From Brevundimonas aveniformis DSM 17977 (GTDB taxonomy: Bacteria > Pseudomonadota > Alphaproteobacteria > Caulobacterales > Caulobacteraceae), in contig NZ_AUAO01000003.1 of assembly GCF_000428765.1 (NCBI RefSeq), positions 248,001 through 312,000 on the forward strand: DNA of 64,000 nt. Reading direction: 5' to 3'. This document shows, piece after piece, positions 42,897 through 55,358 of the stretch. The stretch's first letter is position 1, and every line of letters begins with the position of its first letter. The notes under the pieces were generated by a model. That model saw only the letters and a program-made list of their open reading frames with translations. It was not told where the DNA came from and searched no databases. A program made the position numbers and the translations under genes.

Positions 42897-43277
42897 CTAG
42901 GTTCCTGCCGGCGCAGGGTCAGCCGGCATCTGGTGTCCTGCGTGCGGGTCGACCGGAGGCGTCGCCGCCACTGGCTCGGGCGGAGGGGCCACAGGTGTCG
43001 GATCAACGGCAGGCGCGCGCCCGGCTACCGTCGGCTGGCTGGATGTGGCGGCATCATTCTCAGTCGCTTCTGGTTCCTGCGTCGTCGCCGGTGTCGGCCG
43101 GGCCGGTGGCGTGGCCGCCGGGGCTTGAGTCGGAGCGGCAGGCTCAGCAGCCTCTCCCACCGGAACCGCCTCGGGTACGTCGTCATCCTGCCAGCCACCC
43201 GATCCAAAGGTTGGATTGGCATCGCCGCAAGCGACCAACGGAACCGCCAAGGTCAGGACTATGATGATCGCGCGCAT
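42897..43277 (-). CDS. Proline-rich lipoprotein, unknown function
   Basis: A 126-residue lipoprotein: signal MRAIIIVLTLAVPLVAC with lipobox cysteine 17. The mature part is low-complexity Pro/Ala/Thr/Glu, with an HAGHQMP tail. No domain is visible. It probably spans or lines the periplasm as a flexible linker protein. Confidence 0.7.
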   Translation of the reverse strand: MRAIIIVLTLAVPLVACGDANPTFGSGGWQDDDVPEAVPVGEAAEPAAPTQAPAATPPARPTPATTQEPEATENDAATSSQPTVAGRAPAVDPTPVAPPPEPVAATPPVDPHAGHQMPADPAPAGT

Positions 43278-43340
43278 GGGAATCTCAAACTCGGCTGGAA
43301 GGGCGCCAAATTAGCGCCCGATGGGGAGGTCTGCCAAGGC

Positions 43341-44570
43341 TCAGGTTGAGAAACGGTCGATGTTCAACCCATCCTCGATGCCGAGGCCGTCGGTCAGGGC
43401 CAGGACTCGCTCGGCGGTGATCGCCGACAAGGTGACGCCCAGATGCTGATGCCCGAAGGCGTAGAGGATCGAACTGTTCGGCACCGCGCCGATCGCCGGC
43501 ACATAATCCGGCAGCGTTGGCCGGCTCCCCATCCATCGCTGGTGATTGTCCGGTACATCCAGTCCTGCGGCTCTGAGGCGCGCGACCAGACGATCCCATT
43601 TGCGCGGATCGGGCGGACTGTCAGGGCGTGCGAACTCGACATAGCTGGTGGCCCGAAGGCCTTCGGCTTGCGGGGCCAGGACGATCGATTGTCCGTCCAA
43701 CACCGCCGTTGGCAGGGATTGCGGCCAAGCCGGGGCCGAGAATTGAACCGAATAGCCGCGCTCGGCAATCAGAGGCACGACAGCCCCCACCATCCTCATC
43801 AGGGCCGTCGATCTCACGCCCGCCGAAATCAAAACCCGGTTGGAGGACAGCCGAGTACCGTCAGCGAGCTCAACCTCCCCATCGGCAGACAGGCCAATCA
43901 CCTCGCCGCACAGGCGCTGGCCTCCGTTGGCCTGAAAGGCCGACAGGAGAGCTGTCCGAACCGCCTGGGGCGACGTCAACCGCGCCGTCCCCCTCACCCG
44001 TAAACCGGCGACGGGCGGACGATGAAGAAGGACTCGCCCGTAGGCCTCAAGATCGCGTACCGACAGAGGCTCAAGCGTACAGTTGCCTGTGTCGGTCCTC
44101 ATCCACTTCGACTGACCGCTCCGGGCTTCCTTGTCGTTGGACCAAAGGACGGCGTGACCGTCCTCGATCAGCATCTCAGCAGCACCCGCCGCATCTAGGA
44201 GGTGACGCCACGCCAGGACGGCAGGAGCCATCAGCCGGTGCAGGACACCCCGTCCGCGGGCAAACGTCCGGGGACTACAGGCCCCGATGTACCGCGCTGC
44301 CCATGGCATCCACGCGGCTGAGTCAGCGAGCCGGAAATCGAGGGGACCACCCGCCCCAAACAGCATCGAGGGCGCGTTTCGAACCGTCTCCCACGAGGCC
44401 AGGGGCTCGACCTGCTCGACCGCGATATGGCCTGCATTGCCGAAACTGGCGGCACGATCATCAGGTCCGGGATCAACCAGGGTAACGACGAAACCGGCCG
44501 TCTGCAGCCGAAACGCACAAGCGGCCCCGACCATGCCGGCTCCGACAATGATAACGGTGCGGCTTGCCAC
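43341..44570 (-). CDS. FAD-dependent D-amino-acid/cis-4-hydroxy-D-proline oxidase
   Basis: A 409-residue DAO-family flavoprotein. The N-terminal dinucleotide motif is VIIVGAGMVGAACAFRL, and the C-terminal substrate region has GSRPTLPDYVPAIGA and YAFGHQHLGVTLS. It is divergent from the hydroxyproline deaminase and epimerase genes, so it probably oxidises cis-4-hydroxy-D-proline to pyrroline-4-hydroxy-2-carboxylate. Start GTG 44570. A general D-amino-acid dehydrogenase cannot be excluded by sequence alone. Confidence 0.88.
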   Translation of the reverse strand: MASRTVIIVGAGMVGAACAFRLQTAGFVVTLVDPGPDDRAASFGNAGHIAVEQVEPLASWETVRNAPSMLFGAGGPLDFRLADSAAWMPWAARYIGACSPRTFARGRGVLHRLMAPAVLAWRHLLDAAGAAEMLIEDGHAVLWSNDKEARSGQSKWMRTDTGNCTLEPLSVRDLEAYGRVLLHRPPVAGLRVRGTARLTSPQAVRTALLSAFQANGGQRLCGEVIGLSADGEVELADGTRLSSNRVLISAGVRSTALMRMVGAVVPLIAERGYSVQFSAPAWPQSLPTAVLDGQSIVLAPQAEGLRATSYVEFARPDSPPDPRKWDRLVARLRAAGLDVPDNHQRWMGSRPTLPDYVPAIGAVPNSSILYAFGHQHLGVTLSAITAERVLALTDGLGIEDGLNIDRFST

Positions 44571-44630
44571 CTAGGAATCCCCTCCAACCCCATCGTATAG
44601 GGAGAGAAACGTCGGCTTGGGAGGCCTGTC

Positions 44631-45542
44631 TTGAAACTGTTGGAACGAAACGCCTGGAAAGGCGTGTATCCGGCCGCAACGACCCAGTTCGCCGAAGACC
44701 TGTCGGTTGACATCGGCGCGACGCGGCATGTGCTCGACAATCTCATCCGGGATGGGGTGCATGGCCTAATTTCGCTCGGCACTTGCGGTGAGAACAACTC
44801 ACTTGAAGCTGATGAAAAGAGAGCGGTTCTGACGGCCGCGGTTGAGGTGTCAGCCGGTCGCGTCCCGGTCATTTCCGGCGTTTCGGAAATGACGACGGCG
44901 CGTGCGGTTCGATTTGCGCAGGATGCCGAGGCATTGGGCGTTGACGGCCTCATGGTCCTGCCGGCGATGGTCTATGTGCCGACCCTGGACGAACTGGTGG
45001 CCCACTTCACGGCGGTGGCGCAGGCAACCCGTTTGCCCATCATGATCTACAACAATCCCACCGCGTACCGGGTTTCGGTCGGCATGGATGCGCTGGAGCG
45101 GCTGGCCGAACTGCCGAACATTGTGGCGGTCAAGGAATCGGCTCCCGACACGCGCCGTTTCACGGACCTGATCAATGCCTTCGGCGACCGCTTTGTTCTG
45201 ATGGCGGGCCTGGATGACGTCGCCCTCGAGGGCCTCATCCTTGGGGCAGAGGGCTGGATTTCAGGCCTGACCTCGGCATTTCCGGCAGAGTCGGTCGCCC
45301 TTTACGATGCCTTCGTCGCGGGCGACCTGCCGAGGGCACTGGAGATCTATCGCTGGTTCATGCCGCTGCTGCATCTCGATGCCGAACATGATCTGGTCCA
45401 GTCCATCAAGCTGAGCGAGCAGATCATGGGGCGTGGCTCCGAGCGGGTCCGGCCCCCTCGCCTGCCCCTGAGTGGCGCGCGCCGCGCCGAGGTCGAGGCC
45501 ATGGTTCGCGACGCCGCCGCTCGCCGTCCGGTCGGAGCGTAG
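44631..45542 (+). CDS. lhpC: DHDPS-family 1-pyrroline-4-hydroxy-2-carboxylate deaminase
   Basis: A 303-residue TIM-barrel of the dihydrodipicolinate synthase family. The Schiff-base lysine is in NIVAVKESAPDTRR, the tyrosine in MIYNNPTAY, and SLGTCGENNSLEADEK is the N-terminal substrate loop. In this context it is most likely the deaminase that converts pyrroline-4-hydroxy-2-carboxylate to 2-oxoglutarate semialdehyde. Translation starts at TTG 44631 after GGGAGG. The epimerase gene begins eight bases downstream. Confidence 0.9.
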   Translation: MKLLERNAWKGVYPAATTQFAEDLSVDIGATRHVLDNLIRDGVHGLISLGTCGENNSLEADEKRAVLTAAVEVSAGRVPVISGVSEMTTARAVRFAQDAEALGVDGLMVLPAMVYVPTLDELVAHFTAVAQATRLPIMIYNNPTAYRVSVGMDALERLAELPNIVAVKESAPDTRRFTDLINAFGDRFVLMAGLDDVALEGLILGAEGWISGLTSAFPAESVALYDAFVAGDLPRALEIYRWFMPLLHLDAEHDLVQSIKLSEQIMGRGSERVRPPRLPLSGARRAEVEAMVRDAAARRPVGA

Positions 45543-45550
45543 AACCGCTG

Positions 45551-48864
<3,314 letters not shown>

Positions 48865-48881
48865 GACAAGGAGAGACGATC

Positions 48882-49256
48882 ATGGCGGTGACCGGCATTG
48901 GCGGCCTGTTCTTTCGGTGCAAAGACCCAAAGGCCCAGGCCGAATGGTATCTGACCCACCTCGGCGTCGGGGCACCCGAAGGCGTCTGGATCTGGAACCA
49001 GCAGGCCGGCCCGACGGTATTCCAGCCCTTCAAGGCCGACAGCGACTATTTCCCCGCCGAACAGCAGGCGATGCTGAACCTGCGGGTCGACGACCTCGAC
49101 GGCCTGATCGCCAGTCTGCGCGCCGCCGGCATCGAGGTGATCACCAAGGAAGAGTGGGACGCCCACCCCGAGATCGGCCGCTTCGCCCGCATCCACGACC
49201 CGGAGGGCAACGCCATCGAGCTGTGGAAGCCTGGGACGCCGCCGTCACAGGCCTGA
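48882..49256 (+). CDS. VOC-family (glyoxalase-like) protein
   Basis: A 124-residue vicinal-oxygen-chelate fold protein: GIGGLFFRCKDPKAQAEWYL, LNLRVDDLDGLIASLRAAGI and the terminal HDPEGNAIELWKPG. VOC proteins bind a metal and act on thiol-linked or halogenated substrates; the role here is unknown. ATG 48882 follows AAGGAGAG. The end overlaps the convergent DUF2272 gene by 12 bases. Confidence 0.88.
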   Translation: MAVTGIGGLFFRCKDPKAQAEWYLTHLGVGAPEGVWIWNQQAGPTVFQPFKADSDYFPAEQQAMLNLRVDDLDGLIASLRAAGIEVITKEEWDAHPEIGRFARIHDPEGNAIELWKPGTPPSQA

Positions 49257-50243
49257 CAGGGCGCGGATCGTCGGGCTGTTGTCCAGCGCGAGCGGCTCGA
49301 CCGGGTCGGCCTGGAGGCTGAGGTGCGCGAAGAACACCCGTGCCCCAGCCCGGTCGTCAGGTCCCATCGGTCGCAGATGCCCGCCCTCGCTGTCCGTCAA
49401 GGGCAGGACGGTCAGACTGACCCCGTTGACGACGTTGCCGCCGATGACCGCCGCGGTCCTGGCCTCGATGTCGACCCGAACGACGATGTCGCAATGTAGC
49501 GGGGCCTGGGTGCCCTGGTCTTGTCGTCGATCCGCCAGCGTCCGATAGGTCCGGCCCCCGCGCGGATTGCACAGCAGGTCGCCGGGATGCAGCGCCACCT
49601 CACCGACATCGTAGGCCATGTATGCGGCATCCGCGTTCTGGCCGTCGCGGGCCTCGATGGCCTGATCGACATAGCGCCAATGGGCGATGTCACGACGGAA
49701 CTGATCCATGTCGCCCAGGCCCGCCTCGCACATGACCCAGCTCACAAAGGCCGCCGACCAGGGCTCGACCCACATGATGTCGCCGTCACCTTCGCGCCAT
49801 TGACGATTCTGACGCTCGACAATGCGGGGGCCGTCCTCGGTGGCCGACCAGTAGCCGGCGATGGTCTGGTCCATCCGGCGTTCACTCTCCCAGGCCCCGA
49901 AGCGCAGGTTGTGCCGCGCAGACCTTGGAGCTTCGAGGACCGGGTTGGCGGTATCAGCCACGACGCCCTCTGGAAGCCGACGTGTCTCGACCGGGCGAAG
50001 GTCAAACGTCTGAAACCCGAACGCCCCCCACTCCTGGGCGGCAATATCGACGATACGCCGCCGGGCCCAGGACGTCGGGCCGACGCGACAGCCGCGCTGA
50101 ATGACCTCAATCGACCCGCGCTGCCCGGTCACGCGGTCTGACGGCGGAATCACATCGAACGCTTCGCGGGGCAGGCGAGGCAGACTCTGAGCCTGCGCCG
50201 CACCGGCTCCAAGAGCCACCAGAAGGGCTAGAGCGGTGCGCAC
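49245..50243 (-). CDS. Exported DUF2272 family protein
   Basis: A 332-residue protein with a signal peptide (LVALGAGAAQA-QSL). The body matches DUF2272: IVDIAAQEWGAFGFQTFDL, MWVEPWSAAFVSWVMCEAGL and GDLLCNPRGG. The cysteine, histidine and aspartate pattern (CEAG, LHCDIVV) is reminiscent of NlpC/CHAP-like amidases, but this is not certain. GTG 50243 overlaps the end of the upstream aminopeptidase gene by 16 bases. Confidence 0.85.
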   Translation of the reverse strand: MRTALALLVALGAGAAQAQSLPRLPREAFDVIPPSDRVTGQRGSIEVIQRGCRVGPTSWARRRIVDIAAQEWGAFGFQTFDLRPVETRRLPEGVVADTANPVLEAPRSARHNLRFGAWESERRMDQTIAGYWSATEDGPRIVERQNRQWREGDGDIMWVEPWSAAFVSWVMCEAGLGDMDQFRRDIAHWRYVDQAIEARDGQNADAAYMAYDVGEVALHPGDLLCNPRGGRTYRTLADRRQDQGTQAPLHCDIVVRVDIEARTAAVIGGNVVNGVSLTVLPLTDSEGGHLRPMGPDDRAGARVFFAHLSLQADPVEPLALDNSPTIRALSGL

Positions 50244-52039
50244 GCGGTTTCCAGCCAGGCCCGCGCCTCGCCGTCCATCAGCGGCCCGACCTTGGCCAGA
50301 ACCTCGGCGTGATAGGCGTCCATCCACGCCCGCTCGGCGTCGCTCAGCAGCCCAACCTCGATCAGCCTGCGATCAATCGGAGCCATGGTCAGGGTTTCGA
50401 ACCCGAGCATGGGGCGCTCTCCCCCCTCGATGGGAGCCGCTGCAGTCACGACCTGGAGGTTCTCGATGCGGATGCCCCAGTGCCCTTCCTTGTAATAGCC
50501 GGGCTCGTTGGACAGAATCATGCCCGGCAGCAGCGGCTGGGTGTTGGCCGCCTTGGCAATGCGCTGCGGCCCTTCGTGGACGCCGAGATAGCTGCCGACC
50601 CCGTGGCCGGTTCCGTGGTCATAGTCGAGCCCGGCCATCCAGAGCGGCAAGCGCGCCAACACGTCCAGTTGTGTCCCGGTGGTGCCGGGAGGGAAACGCA
50701 CGACCGACAGGGCGATGTGTCCCTTGAGCACGCGGGTGAAGCGGTTCTTCTGCTCATCCGTGGGGGTGCCGATGGCCATGGTGCGGGTCACATCGGTCGT
50801 TCCGTCCAGATACTGGCCACCGCCGTCGACCAGCAGAAGTGAGCCCTCCTCTACCCGTCGGATGGTGCGCCTTACGGGGCGGTAGTGCGGCAAGGCTCCG
50901 TTCGGGCCAGCCCCGGCGATGGTGTCGAAGCTGAGATCCTTGAGGGTCCCGGTCGCCTCGCGGAATCCTTCGAGCACGGTGACGACCTCGTCTTCGGTCG
51001 GCAGGTCGTCCTGGGCGGTCGTGGCCACCCAGTGCAGGAAGTTGGAGAGCGCCGCGCCGTCACGAATGTGCGCCTGGCGCGATCCTTCGATTTCGACCTC
51101 GTTCTTGGCAGACCGCGGGAGAATGCAGGGATCGGCCCCACGGACGACCTGGGCTCCTGCACGCTCCAGTTCGTCGAAATACCAAGCTGACGACTGTGCG
51201 GGGTCAATCAGGACCGCCTGCCCCTTCAGCGCCTGAAGGGCCGCCGGCAGGGCTGAGGGCACCTGCAAGGCCACCTCGTTCCCCAACCATGTGGCCAGAC
51301 CATCCGTGACCTTGGCTGGATCGAGGAAAAGCCGCGCGTGCCCATCCTTGTCGACAATGGCCTGGCCGAGCGGAAGTGGGGTACGAATCACATCGCCGCC
51401 ACGGACATTGAACAGCCAGGCCAGTGATGACGGTGCCGTCAGAACGGCGGCGTCGGCCCCTGCATCCGCGATCATCCGACCGATCCGGTGCCTTTTGGAC
51501 TCGCTGCTTTCGCCGGACAGGTCGTCGGGGTGCGGCACGACGGGGGCCTGGGGCTGGGCCGGTCGATCAGTAGCCCAGGCGAGGTCGATCGGATTGGCCT
51601 CGACAGCCTTCAAGGTCGCGCCGGCCTTCTGCGCTGCCCGTGTCAGGTGAGCCAGGGCGGTAGGGCTATGCAGACGGGGATCATAGCCGATGACCGCGCC
51701 CTTGGCCTGACCTTCGATGAAGGCCGGCGGCCCGCCCTCCACCAGGTCGAGATACTCGAAGAAGGCGGGATCGACCTGATCGCGAACCTGAACCGTATAG
51801 CGGCCGTCGGTAAAGATCGCTGCGCGGTCCTTCATCACCACGGCGGCACCGGCCGAGCCGGTAAAGCCCGACACCCAGGCCAGACGCTCATTGGCCTCTG
51901 GCAGGTATTCGTTCTGATGCTCGTCCTCGTGCGGCACAATCAAACCATCCAGGCCCTGCTTGTCCAGCTCAGCCCGCAGGCGCGGCAGATGCCGGGATGC
52001 GAAAGAACGGTCGGCGGCTTCTTCGAAGGACTGTCTCAT
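50228..52039 (-). CDS. Aminopeptidase P (Xaa-Pro), M24B family
   Basis: A 603-residue aminopeptidase P of the large, three-domain type with two creatinase-like N-terminal domains. Catalytic ligands are in LLLVDGGGQYLDGTTDVTRT (two Asp), DHGTGHGVGSYLGVHEGP (His), and SNEPGYYKEGHWGIRIENL (Glu). It removes N-terminal residues before proline in the cytosol. ATG 52039. Confidence 0.95.
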   Translation of the reverse strand: MRQSFEEAADRSFASRHLPRLRAELDKQGLDGLIVPHEDEHQNEYLPEANERLAWVSGFTGSAGAAVVMKDRAAIFTDGRYTVQVRDQVDPAFFEYLDLVEGGPPAFIEGQAKGAVIGYDPRLHSPTALAHLTRAAQKAGATLKAVEANPIDLAWATDRPAQPQAPVVPHPDDLSGESSESKRHRIGRMIADAGADAAVLTAPSSLAWLFNVRGGDVIRTPLPLGQAIVDKDGHARLFLDPAKVTDGLATWLGNEVALQVPSALPAALQALKGQAVLIDPAQSSAWYFDELERAGAQVVRGADPCILPRSAKNEVEIEGSRQAHIRDGAALSNFLHWVATTAQDDLPTEDEVVTVLEGFREATGTLKDLSFDTIAGAGPNGALPHYRPVRRTIRRVEEGSLLLVDGGGQYLDGTTDVTRTMAIGTPTDEQKNRFTRVLKGHIALSVVRFPPGTTGTQLDVLARLPLWMAGLDYDHGTGHGVGSYLGVHEGPQRIAKAANTQPLLPGMILSNEPGYYKEGHWGIRIENLQVVTAAAPIEGGERPMLGFETLTMAPIDRRLIEVGLLSDAERAWMDAYHAEVLAKVGPLMDGEARAWLETACAPL

Positions 52040-52164
52040 GCTGCCGACTTAATGCGCCAAACCGTCGAAAGCAAAAGGGGGCGCGACACCCTGTCCTCTC
52101 CAATTTGGCGAACCATTCGCGTTGTGATGGATTATTGATCGGCAGACGACAGGGAGATCGCCCA

Positions 52165-52347
52165 ATGACAGCCCCCATCACTCCGCTTGAAGCCCTTGAA
52201 GGCCTGGTCGGTCGTCTGGCTGGATCAGGGTTCACCGACGGCAGGGGCCGTCCGCTTGAGCGCACGGATGCATTCCGTACGGCCATGGCTGTTCTGGATG
52301 ATCGAATGCCGGTTCACGATCCGAAGCGTCGATCCGAGGCACACTAG
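52165..52347 (+). CDS. Small hypothetical protein
   Basis: A 60-residue protein beginning TAPITPLEALEGLVGRLAGS and ending in a basic tail. AGGGAG lies just upstream of ATG 52165. No domain is recognised. It sits between the aminopeptidase gene and tRNA-Gln. Confidence 0.5.
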   Translation: MTAPITPLEALEGLVGRLAGSGFTDGRGRPLERTDAFRTAMAVLDDRMPVHDPKRRSEAH

Positions 52348-52364
52348 TTGTCGAAGAAGGTCGG

Positions 52365-52438
52365 TGGCTGGGGAACTAGGACTCGAACCTAGAATGACGG
52401 TACCAAAAACCGCTGTGTTACCATTACACCATTCCCCA
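52365..52438 (-). tRNA. tRNA-Gln (anticodon UUG)
   Basis: Minus strand starts TGGGGAATGGTGTAATGGTA, acceptor stem TGGGGAA/TTCCCCA, anticodon loop TTTTGGT giving TTG (glutamine), T-loop GGTTCGAGTCC and encoded CCA (52365-52367). Confidence 0.95.
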
Positions 52439-52592
52439 GCAGGTCCGGCGCGTCCCGGCAATGCCGGGGAGCGGGCGAGATAGCCGAACCTCACACAGCT
52501 TGCAACACGCCAAATGAGGCGCTTGCCCAGGATAAGGTGCCCCGCTATAAGCCCGCTTCCCCGCGCGGTGCCCATCTCCGCCCGGGTCAAGT

Positions 52593-52669
52593 CGGAGTGT
52601 GGCTCAGTCTGGTAGAGCACTGCGTTCGGGACGCAGGGGTCGGAGGTTCGAATCCTCTCACTCCGACCA
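52593..52669 (+). tRNA. tRNA-Pro (anticodon CGG)
   Basis: Starts CGGAGTGTGGCTCAGTCTGG, acceptor stem CGGAGTG/CACTCCG, anticodon loop TTCGGGA giving CGG (proline), T-loop GGTTCGAATCC and encoded CCA. Confidence 0.96.
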
Positions 52670-52702
52670 TTTTCTTTCCCGCCAATTGAAACGTCGGATG
52701 CT

Positions 52703-53326
52703 ATGGCTCAGGCCATGACGACGCGCGCCCTGTTCCCGACCCTGATCTACGAATCGCCGCTGGCCGATGGCCCTCGCGCCGATGTCTTGTGTGACGAATT
52801 GGAAGCCGCCTGCCTCGATCTGGCGGAACAGGACGGTGCCGGCCTGGAGTGGAGCGAAACGCATGGCTACGCCGGCTACACCTCCTATGCGTCGCTGGAT
52901 GATCTGCCGTTACGGCATCCTGCTTTCGGGGACCTCAAGCGCCGCCTTGACCATCATGCCGCTGCCTTTGCCCGGGATCTCGATTTCGACCTGGATCGCA
53001 AACCGCGCCTAGACAGTTTGTGGGTCAACATCCTAGAGCCCGGTGGAGCCCACTCCGGTCATATCCACCCGCACAGCATCATATCGGGTACCGTCTATCT
53101 GGCCGTGCCGGATGGAGCGGCGGCGCTCAAGATCGAGGACCCTCGCCTGGCTTCGATGATGGCGCGGCCGACGCTGTTGCCTGGAGCCTCCGAAGATCGC
53201 CGACCGTTCGTCTATCTGACGCCGACGCCCGGCAAGGTGATCATGTGGGAGAGCTGGCTTCGTCACGAAGTGCCGGTCAACCGCGCCGATGATGTCCGCA
53301 TTTCGGTCAGCTTCAACTATCGCTGA
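52703..53326 (+). CDS. Putative 2OG-Fe(II) oxygenase (TIGR02466-type)
   Basis: A 207-residue protein of the TIGR02466 family of predicted 2-oxoglutarate/Fe(II) dioxygenases: WVNILEPGGAHSGHIHPHS supplies the HxH-type metal motif and FVYLTPTPGKVIMWESWLRH the second histidine. Its substrate is unknown. Two start codons are possible: ATG 52703 and ATG 52715. It begins 33 bases after tRNA-Pro. Confidence 0.85.
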   Translation: MAQAMTTRALFPTLIYESPLADGPRADVLCDELEAACLDLAEQDGAGLEWSETHGYAGYTSYASLDDLPLRHPAFGDLKRRLDHHAAAFARDLDFDLDRKPRLDSLWVNILEPGGAHSGHIHPHSIISGTVYLAVPDGAAALKIEDPRLASMMARPTLLPGASEDRRPFVYLTPTPGKVIMWESWLRHEVPVNRADDVRISVSFNYR

Positions 53327-53396
53327 CGAAACCTGACGGGCCGTATTGATGCCCCATTGGCCCGCCAGATCACGGAAACGTGAACAGGAGGGTATG

Positions 53397-54356
53397 ATGC
53401 TTAGAGCCGGAATGATCACCTTTGCGGCTGCTGCTGCGTTGCTCGCCGCGTGCGACAACGGATCGGTCTCTGACCAGGCTCAGGGGCGGTCCGTCGATGC
53501 CACCAGTCAGGCTGAAGTGGCGGCAACTGAAGTCGCCGCCGTGCCACCGGACATGGCTTCCGCGTCTCCCAACGCCGAGGCAACGCCCCCCGGAGACGTG
53601 CCTGACGCGGTCCTGCCCCAGTTGGCCTATGCCTACGGCGTCACGATTGAAGCACCCGCCGATGAAGTCGCCGGTCTGGCCGCGCGCCACGAACAGGCCT
53701 GTATCCAGGCCGGCCCCCAGGTCTGCCAGGTCATCGGCTCATCAACCCAGTCCTTTGGGCAGGATGAACGCCACGCGACACTTGAGCTTCGTGCCGAACC
53801 CGGTTGGCTGAGAACCTTCCGCAACGGGTTGGCCCAGGACGCAGAGGCGGCCGGCGGTCGGATCGCGGACAGCAGCACGACATCCGAAGATCTGACCCGC
53901 GCCCTCATCGACACCGAGGCTCACCTCAGGGCCAAAACGACCCTGCGGGACCGCTTGCAGACCATGTTGGCAACCCGCGACGGGAACCTGCAGACAGTAC
54001 TGGAGGTCGAGCGTGAGCTGGCACGGGTCCAGGCCGAGATCGATTCAGCTAACTCTACGCTGGAGATGATGCGCGCACGCGTGTCGATGTCCCGCCTTAC
54101 CCTCACCTATCAGTCGCGTGGCGTCATGGCTCCCGACAGTGCGACTGCTCCGCTGGCTTCGGCCCTGAACAATGCCCTGGGCATCTTCATGACCGGCCTG
54201 GCAGCCATCGTGACCATCCTGGCCTTTGGCCTGCCCTTCCTGATCATTGTCGGCCCTGTCGTGTGGTTGAGCCTTCGCGCGGCCAAACGTCGGCGCGAAC
54301 GCCGAGCCGCCGAGAGACGGCGCGCGAATGAAGCCGCCCTCTCCGATCAGACGTGA
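53397..54356 (+). CDS. DUF4349 lipoprotein
   Basis: A 319-residue lipoprotein (lipobox AAALLAACDN). It has a soluble N-terminal part, a DUF4349-type domain (about residues 85-250, with EDLTRALIDTEAHLRAKTTL and the helical TVLEVERELARVQAEIDSAN), and a C-terminal membrane helix (GLAAIVTILAFGLPFLIIVG) followed by a basic tail. ATG 53397 is preferred over 53394 because of its spacing to AGGAGG. Function unknown. Confidence 0.88.
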   Translation: MLRAGMITFAAAAALLAACDNGSVSDQAQGRSVDATSQAEVAATEVAAVPPDMASASPNAEATPPGDVPDAVLPQLAYAYGVTIEAPADEVAGLAARHEQACIQAGPQVCQVIGSSTQSFGQDERHATLELRAEPGWLRTFRNGLAQDAEAAGGRIADSSTTSEDLTRALIDTEAHLRAKTTLRDRLQTMLATRDGNLQTVLEVERELARVQAEIDSANSTLEMMRARVSMSRLTLTYQSRGVMAPDSATAPLASALNNALGIFMTGLAAIVTILAFGLPFLIIVGPVVWLSLRAAKRRRERRAAERRRANEAALSDQT

Positions 54357-54391
54357 GGTGATCGCCGAGGCGAGGTTGCGTTGGAGACTTG

Positions 54392-55270
54392 TCAGAGCTG
54401 ACGACGGACCAGCCGACCGTAGTCTTCCATCAGGCCCAGGGAGAGGTCACCCGGCGTGAAGCGGTATTCGCCAATCTCCGATACGGGCGTTACCTCGGCG
54501 GCAGTTCCAGTAACGAAACACTCCGAGAAGCCAGCCAGCTCCTCAGGGCGAATATCGCGAACCTGGACTTCGATGCCTTTGGCGCGGGCCAGCTCGATGA
54601 CGGTCTGGCGCGTGATTCCATCCAGGATGGCGTCAATCCGTGGGGTGTGCAGAACGCCGTCCTGGACGAAGAACACATTGGCTCCGGTCGCCTCGGCAAT
54701 GTAGCCGCGCCAGTCGAGCATCATGGCGTCGGAATAGCCCCGCTTTTCAGCCGCCATCTTGGCCATGGTACAGATCATGTACAGACCCGCGGCCTTGGCT
54801 GTTGACGGTGCGGTCTGGGGGTCAGGGCGACGCCACTTGGCCCATTCGATCCGAATGCCCTTCCTCTTGGTTTCAGGATCGAAATAGCTTGGCCATTCCC
54901 AAACCGCGATGGCGATGCGGGTCTTGTTGTGGAAAGCCGAGACGCTCACCTGCTCAGGCCCCCTGAAGGCCACGGGACGGACGTAGCAGTCGTCGAGTCC
55001 CATGCGTTCGCACGTCTCCTTGCAGGCGGCGTCGATCTCCGCCACGCTGAAGGGGATTTCAAACTCAAGGAGGTTGGCGGAGCGGTGCAGGCGTTCAGTG
55101 TGTTCGGTCAGCTTGAAGATTTCTCCGGCATACATCCGTTCGCCTTCGAAAACCGAGGAGCCGTAGTGAAGCGCATGCGTCAGCACATGGGTTTTCGCTT
55201 CGCGCCAAGGCACAAAGGCACCATCCATCCAGATCCAGCCATCCCGGTCATCAAAGGGAACGAAGGCCAT
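54392..55270 (-). CDS. ilvE: Branched-chain amino acid aminotransferase
   Basis: IlvE makes Val, Leu and Ile by PLP-dependent amino transfer. The 292-residue class IV enzyme has GSSVFEGERMYAG, the PLP lysine in APSTAKAAGLYM, and MLDWRGYIAEATGANVFFV and ITRQTVIELA. It is divergent from the response regulator gene. Confidence 0.94.
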   Translation of the reverse strand: MAFVPFDDRDGWIWMDGAFVPWREAKTHVLTHALHYGSSVFEGERMYAGEIFKLTEHTERLHRSANLLEFEIPFSVAEIDAACKETCERMGLDDCYVRPVAFRGPEQVSVSAFHNKTRIAIAVWEWPSYFDPETKRKGIRIEWAKWRRPDPQTAPSTAKAAGLYMICTMAKMAAEKRGYSDAMMLDWRGYIAEATGANVFFVQDGVLHTPRIDAILDGITRQTVIELARAKGIEVQVRDIRPEELAGFSECFVTGTAAEVTPVSEIGEYRFTPGDLSLGLMEDYGRLVRRQL

Positions 55271-55358
55271 TGATCTTGATCTCCTGTCGGCGGATTGAGG
55301 CTCTGTACGGCGCGGTTAGACGCTGTGCAGCCCCACGGGTCAAGTTGAGGATAGCCCC

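Noticed and set aside
52225..52620. 131-residue minus-strand frame with GEWCNGNTAVFGTVILGSSP
   Set aside because: It spans tRNA-Gln and its flanks; the protein-like part is the tRNA's antisense translation.
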